Assembly: GCA_009801015.1 (NCBI GenBank)
Contig: VHZZ01000480.1
Location: forward strand, 126,584-178,137
Direction: 5' to 3'
Length of the DNA: 51,554 nt
From: Silene noctiflora
Lineage: Eukaryota > Streptophyta > Magnoliopsida > Caryophyllales > Caryophyllaceae
Positions within the stretch are counted from its first letter, which is position 1. Each line of letters opens with the position of its first letter. Positions 47,401 through 51,554 of the stretch are shown here, piece after piece. A model generated the notes under the pieces. The model was not told the DNA's origin. It did not search any database and worked only from the letters and a program-made list of their open reading frames with translations. The position numbers were made by a program, and so were the translations under genes.

Positions 47401-50026
47401 ATCTATCTTCCCCAAACTTATCTTCACCTTTCCCTCCATAGTTATCACTATCATATCTGCCACTGAAACCTCCATACTTATTGTTGCTTTGGGAACTGCC
47501 GCCACTGAATGAAGTTGAATTTGACTTGTAAGAAATACCTGTTGATGAAAGGCCGACGTACCTGTGAAGTGTGAGCATATGTATAAATGAGCATCATAAC
47601 AACTTTACAGTATAAATTAAGGCAAAAAAAGGTTAAACACGCACTTCTCACGGGTAGTAGCAGCCTTTTTTCGTACTTCTTCGATTTTATCCTTGTTATT
47701 AAGAAGGTTGACTATATTTTCTGCCTTTTTCCTAACATTAATCCCCACGTCCTTCCCATTAGGTTCGACATATTCAAAACCTGTGAGGGACTTTAGAAGT
47801 CCAGAGCAAGAACCACAAGTCAGAAAATGTTTGCTATTTGTATAAACCCTAAACATGTCAGTAGATTAGATAGATCGGACAAGAGGTCTCTTACGGAGAT
47901 CTGGAAAGTATGTTCTATGATGTCATCAACAGCTCGGTCAGCTCCATTCGCAATGAGATACTCAATGACAGCTAATGCCTGTAATAAAGGCAATATTTAA
48001 AATAAAAATAATAAGTAAATAGATTCTTTGTTCGCTCATTACTAGAGTAATCAAAACCCTACCTGGTTGTAATGTTCTAATAACCACTTCGAAAATTATT
48101 ACCTTGTAAACATAACGCCAATCCTTGCCAGTTTCGCCCAGTCTTGTCCAAAGAACATTCATAACCATCTGACATTCAGTACTATCACATGACAAAACAA
48201 GAGCCAAGCATCAGTACCTGAAATAAATCTTGGGGGGCTAAGACAACAAAGGTCACTAAAGGTTAAGAAGTACAATTTTTTGGTAGCTTGTGCTATCTCC
48301 GCCAATGCACTTCCATGAGGACCCCAAGGCTCATTATCTGTTGCATCCAGTACCTATAAAAATCAGAAAGCTCAATAGGTAATCCCAGAGAAGATTCTGT
48401 AACCACAATGTTTTAGGGGACGGGCTGTCACAGTCGGCACCAATTACTCACGAAATAAATTGCTGTAATTTCACTACAGATATAAATTAGAGTATCTCCA
48501 ACGGAAGAACATGCGCACTTGGGGTGAAATGAAGTTAGCAGGACCACATTGACTCATTGCTTATTAAAACGAAGATGATACAACCAGAAACATAATTCCA
48601 ATCCGCTTACTGGTCCAGATAAAACGCGTCCTGATCAAAGATCTGACTCGAACCATATAATGTGAGAAATACTAGTATTGCCAAGTACTTTTCTCACGAG
48701 TATTTGCACTATTTTCCTCCAAATTCATTAACTTCTGGCAAAAGTACCTCAAGAATAGAACCTTACAGCTCAGACAATCAAATCATTACATTAAACGACA
48801 ACCTCCTTTCTCTGACAGATACAAGTCCAACTGAAAGATACTTCAGCCACATAAACATGGCTCCAAGAGCAAAATGAATTCTTGCACTAGAATTTGCAAA
48901 TATTTATAGAAATATGAGTAGGGAAATACCTAAAAAACCCAACTAAAAGATTCTACTTTGGAGGATCTTCCTTCCACTTTGGTGTAGGGAAATATCATCA
49001 GTTGAAATTAACTTGATTTACTAAAAGAGGAAGACTAAGGAAGAAAAAACAACATCCCAGTTCATTATAATCAATTCTAGACACCTAGCACAAGCAATAC
49101 ACTTCTGAGGTCACGTATCCGGGCACCTCCTCTATCAAGAATCTGGTACCTGGTTCTCTTAAAGAGTGTAAAACTGTAAAAACTCGGTTGGCCACAAATC
49201 CTTGACTTTTGTTTCTCATACCTCTTTGAAAGATTTTAGACAAATATATATCATCAAATCGTTTATGATGACCTTACATTGGAGCCTAATGAAAGTCGGA
49301 TTTTAGAGAAGTATGGCCAATATAGATTGATACTGTAGGGCAGCACCTACATCACCTAGATTGATATTGTAGGGCTTAGAGCATTCCATAACGAACAAGA
49401 GCACCTAACCATTTACTATCATGATTCATGACCACCAACTATATATGGCACACTCCATATTGATCAAAACATTGAAACTAAAACACCTCGACTCTAGTAT
49501 TGAGCATGAATAAGTCCACAACTTTTTGAATCCATTCAATATGCAATACAACCGGTGTTCCTAATACTATTAATCATGATCAAACACAAGTACTCGTGAA
49601 TGAGTACTAACTACATTTAAGGTCCAAACTAACACAGCGATCTTTGAATGCGGTTGATATACAAACTTTCTGGTGTTTCTACTATAAATCATGATCAAAC
49701 CCAAGTTCAGGTCCAAACTCCAAACTAACATAGCAATCAATTCAGCAGATACATAGAACTAAATTAAACATACACAGCAAATTTACAGCAATTAGTTACA
49801 AGATTACGACGAAACACACAAACCTTTTGTTCAATCTCTGGAACCTTCAACACCTTCAAGTTAACCTCCCTTTTTCTATAAACAAGTTCAAATCACAATT
49901 AAGATAAAATCAACACGAAAATACTGAAAATTACAGTAATTGAAAGGTAAAGTAACGGATAAACAATAAAGATGCAAAAAATTACATTTCGCGAACAGTT
50001 TGATCGAAGACCTTCATGAAATCCAT
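41437..50026 (-). CDS. EPSIN1: EPSIN1-type clathrin adaptor with ENTH domain
   Basis: Eleven exons: 49,986-50,026, 49,824-49,875, 48,274-48,353, 48,103-48,181, 47,895-47,978, 47,645-47,790, 47,334-47,561, 46,478-46,623, 44,228-44,427, 42,628-43,009 and 41,437-41,657. All phases agree; 552 residues (Arabidopsis EPSIN1 has about 560). Residues 1-160 are the ENTH domain, which binds phosphoinositides and curves membrane: [60 protein letters not shown] and [20 protein letters not shown]. The rest is a disordered tail with adaptor motifs: DPRGTS, VDLFG (295-299), DPF (356-358 and 397-399), a clathrin box LIDLN (472-476) within [22 protein letters not shown], and a C-terminal DDFFSS. EPSIN1 works at the trans-Golgi in clathrin-dependent vacuolar transport and with plasma-membrane receptors. 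Assignment to EPSIN1 over EPSIN2/3 rests on length and motif order. Confidence 0.95.
44996..45931. mobile_element. Larger PIF-Harbinger-type element in EPSIN1 intron, 936 bp
   Basis: The left end GGAAGCGTTTGGTTCATC and right end CCAACCAAACGCCCCC are inverted repeats differing at two of the outer 14 bases. TTA flanks both sides (44,993-44,995, 45,932-45,934). AAAGGGAATGGAATAAAG near the left and TGATTCCTTTTCC near the right pair further. The interior is GGTGGTGG-rich on one side and CCACCACC-rich on the other, so long proline- or glycine-type frames appear but none resembles a transposase. It is non-autonomous and the largest of the six related elements here. Confidence 0.8.
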
Positions 50027-50052
50027 ATTGATTATTGATTACTGATTACAAT

Positions 50053-50254
50053 CTGGATGAAAATCAATAAAATGTGAGATCAAATTAAGCAATTATATAA
50101 CAGATCTAGCAAAATTGAAGATTTAGGACTTTTTAATTTCCTGAATTAGCTAAGATTGATCAACAATTAAGAATTGTTCTAACAAACAAACAAATTAATG
50201 CTAAATTATGATTATAATAATAGAATGAAATTAAACAAAGTGGGTGGACTATAC
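50053..50254 (-). other. Intron in the EPSIN1 5' leader
   Basis: On the minus strand the leader exon ends GATCACAG|GTATAG (donor at 50,254) and resumes after TTTTCATCCAG (acceptor at 50,053), 26 bases before the ATG. Both sites fit the consensus; the transcription start would lie near 50,330. Confidence 0.6.
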
Positions 50255-50334
50255 CTGTGATCGAAAGAAAGGCGTGAGACAGAGAAAATGAGAACTGACG
50301 GTGCTAATGGATGATGCTTATGAATTGAAGAAAT

Positions 50335-50649
50335 CAACTTTAATTAATTAATTAATTAATGCTTTGTCTTAATTAATTTCATCAGTACTCGTATCACTCT
50401 TGTAATTTTTTAACTAAAAGGGTTCATTTAATGGTCCGGGTCGAAGATCGAAATGGATCGTACAATATGGCCTGGTTAGACTCGATCATATTTATTAGGC
50501 TCGGAGTTTTAACACTGTTATGGTTTGTCTAGTTGCGCTATTTTGGTTTTTGGTATGGTTCTTGATCAAACTAAATCCTGCAATCTCATTTTTGTGAAAC
50601 ATTTATTATATATAATAAGTTGGTGTATACCTTGATCCAAAAAGAAAAA
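50335..50649. other. EPSIN1 promoter region
   Basis: Contains a (TTAA)n-like run TTAATTAATTAATTAATTAA around 50,341-50,358. No gene or clear TATA box. Confidence 0.4.
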
Positions 50650-51180
50650 GTTGGTGTCTGTATAATTTGCGGTTTTCGATGTCAGTGGCTACGGCTGAAG
50701 GGGTCGTTATGGGGATAAACCACACGCCCATAGTTTCACACTGTTTGGACGGGGTCGGGAATGACCACCCCTTCATCCATCGATGTCCCGTCCCGTGAAG
50801 TTGATTATTGCTTTGAGATCTCGGAGATGGTCTTTGTGTCCTTATATGGAACCCTGTTCTCATCATCTTTGCGGACCTTTATGATCTCTCTAAGTCTTTC
50901 CTTAACGGATTTATATTTGTCGGTACCTCCCCCCGTCAGCATCTTTGCTTTGAACTTTGAGGTATCCTTGATTTATTAAGTCCTCCATGACAATCTTCAG
51001 TGACACGACCTGTTTGCTTGTGGTTTTCACACCACTACAACTTCCCACCTTGAGTCTACAAATTTCATGGCCTTTTCCATCTCGAATCGTCCTTGGTCAT
51101 GACATCGATCTCGAGTCTGGCAATCGTGAGCGGAGAGTACGTGTTGTAGCACGGAGCTATCCTCTTACACATCCAGACCT
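50650..51180 (-). mobile_element. Probable fossil of a Ty3/gypsy retrotransposon (gag region)
   Basis: The minus strand shows a short block resembling the stretch near the zinc knuckle of plant Ty3/gypsy gag (K-MEDLINQGYLKV) and neighbouring polar residues, with a higher GC content than the surrounding DNA. No terminal repeats or pol domains are visible inside the window. It is broken and old, with several breaks. The family call is tentative. Confidence 0.4.
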
Positions 51181-51217
51181 CTAGGTTTGGACGTGAATGG
51201 TCCACGTACAAACCTAG
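51181..51217. repeat. Short hairpin
   Basis: CTAGGTTTGGACGTG and CACGTACAAACCTAG are inverted repeats (14 of 15 positions) around a 7-base loop. GTGAATGG (51,193-51,200) is also answered by CCATTCAC just downstream, so two alternative pairings are possible. Confidence 0.7.
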
Positions 51218-51554
51218 GCTCGGAAGTGGGCCATTCACGCCCAACTAACTTACAGGGTTGTCGCGTACCCAAATCAAAGATAAATACCCAACGAGTCTAA
51301 TCTAAGCTAGTGTAGTCGGGGTCGAACACAAGGAGACGGGAGTTGCTAAACAAGTTGTCATGGAGCGAATTTTATCTAGGTTGATTAACGATTGGGCGTT
51401 TGTTTTAGTTTTAGAAATAATGATAAAATAACGAAAGAAAACAATAATAAAGAAGAGTTTAGGGGAATCGGGTCACACATGCTAAAATGTAAATGCTCAT
51501 GTCAAACTAGGAATTCTTAATAACGATAATTGTTTAGGCTTAAAGACAACCACC
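51218..51554. other. Repeat-like DNA at the window end
   Basis: GC-richer stretch with GTCGGGGTCGAACACAAGGAGACGGG-like wording (given here as GGGGTCGAACACAAGGAG), of a type often found in non-coding parts of plant LTR elements. It runs off the window, so it cannot be classified. Confidence 0.3.

Noticed and set aside
23669-50026. Four consecutive minus-strand genes as a biosynthetic cluster
   Set aside because: The products (glycosyltransferase, zinc-binding protein, clock scaffold, clathrin adaptor) have no shared pathway, and spacing with separate promoters is ordinary for plants.

Overview
This is plant nuclear DNA: AT-rich, intron-dense genes with GT-AG borders, a eukaryotic tRNA gene, plant-specific gene families and many short inverted-repeat transposons. 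The TACGGAGTA/TACTCCGTA words scattered through non-coding DNA and the family make-up suggest a core eudicot, perhaps Caryophyllales; that placement is inference from general familiarity, not demonstrated.

Six protein genes and one tRNA gene can be supported. On the + strand (about 4.1-11.4 kb) is a DUF1639-family gene with a long, intron-containing 5' leader. On the - strand are a small arabinogalactan-peptide gene (16.5 kb), tRNA-His(GUG) (21.6 kb), a GT14/DUF266 glycosyltransferase (23.7-28.1 kb), a CXXC zinc-binding CZIB/DUF866 protein (30.3-33.3 kb), the circadian evening-complex gene ELF3 (34.7-39.9 kb) and an EPSIN1-type ENTH clathrin adaptor (41.4-50.0 kb). For every multi-exon gene I worked out an exon chain in which splice phases agree and the joined protein matches its family end to end. 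The last four genes lie head-to-tail on one strand, but their functions are unrelated (cell-wall or glycan synthesis, zinc binding, clock, vesicle traffic). This is ordinary plant gene order, not an operon or a pathway cluster.

The rest is repeat debris: a LINE reverse-transcriptase scrap (about 1.5 kb), a tRNA-derived SINE (5.6 kb), a decayed BUD13 exon (13.0 kb), fossil scraps of Ty1/copia gag (33.8-34.2 kb) and probably Ty3/gypsy gag (50.7-51.2 kb), four Stowaway-type elements with TA target sites, four AAGACGG-type foldback elements, and six Tourist/PIF-Harbinger-type elements with TTA/TAA target sites. Two of the last group sit back to back and share one TTA. An assembly gap (37 N) lies at 22,840-22,876.

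I found no sign of a previously undescribed system. The points most worth a second look are the paired Tourist elements, the stack of overlapping upstream ATGs before the DUF1639 gene, the short ELF3 without a polyglutamine tract, the tryptophan-rich tail of the CZIB protein, and the BUD13 pseudo-exon.
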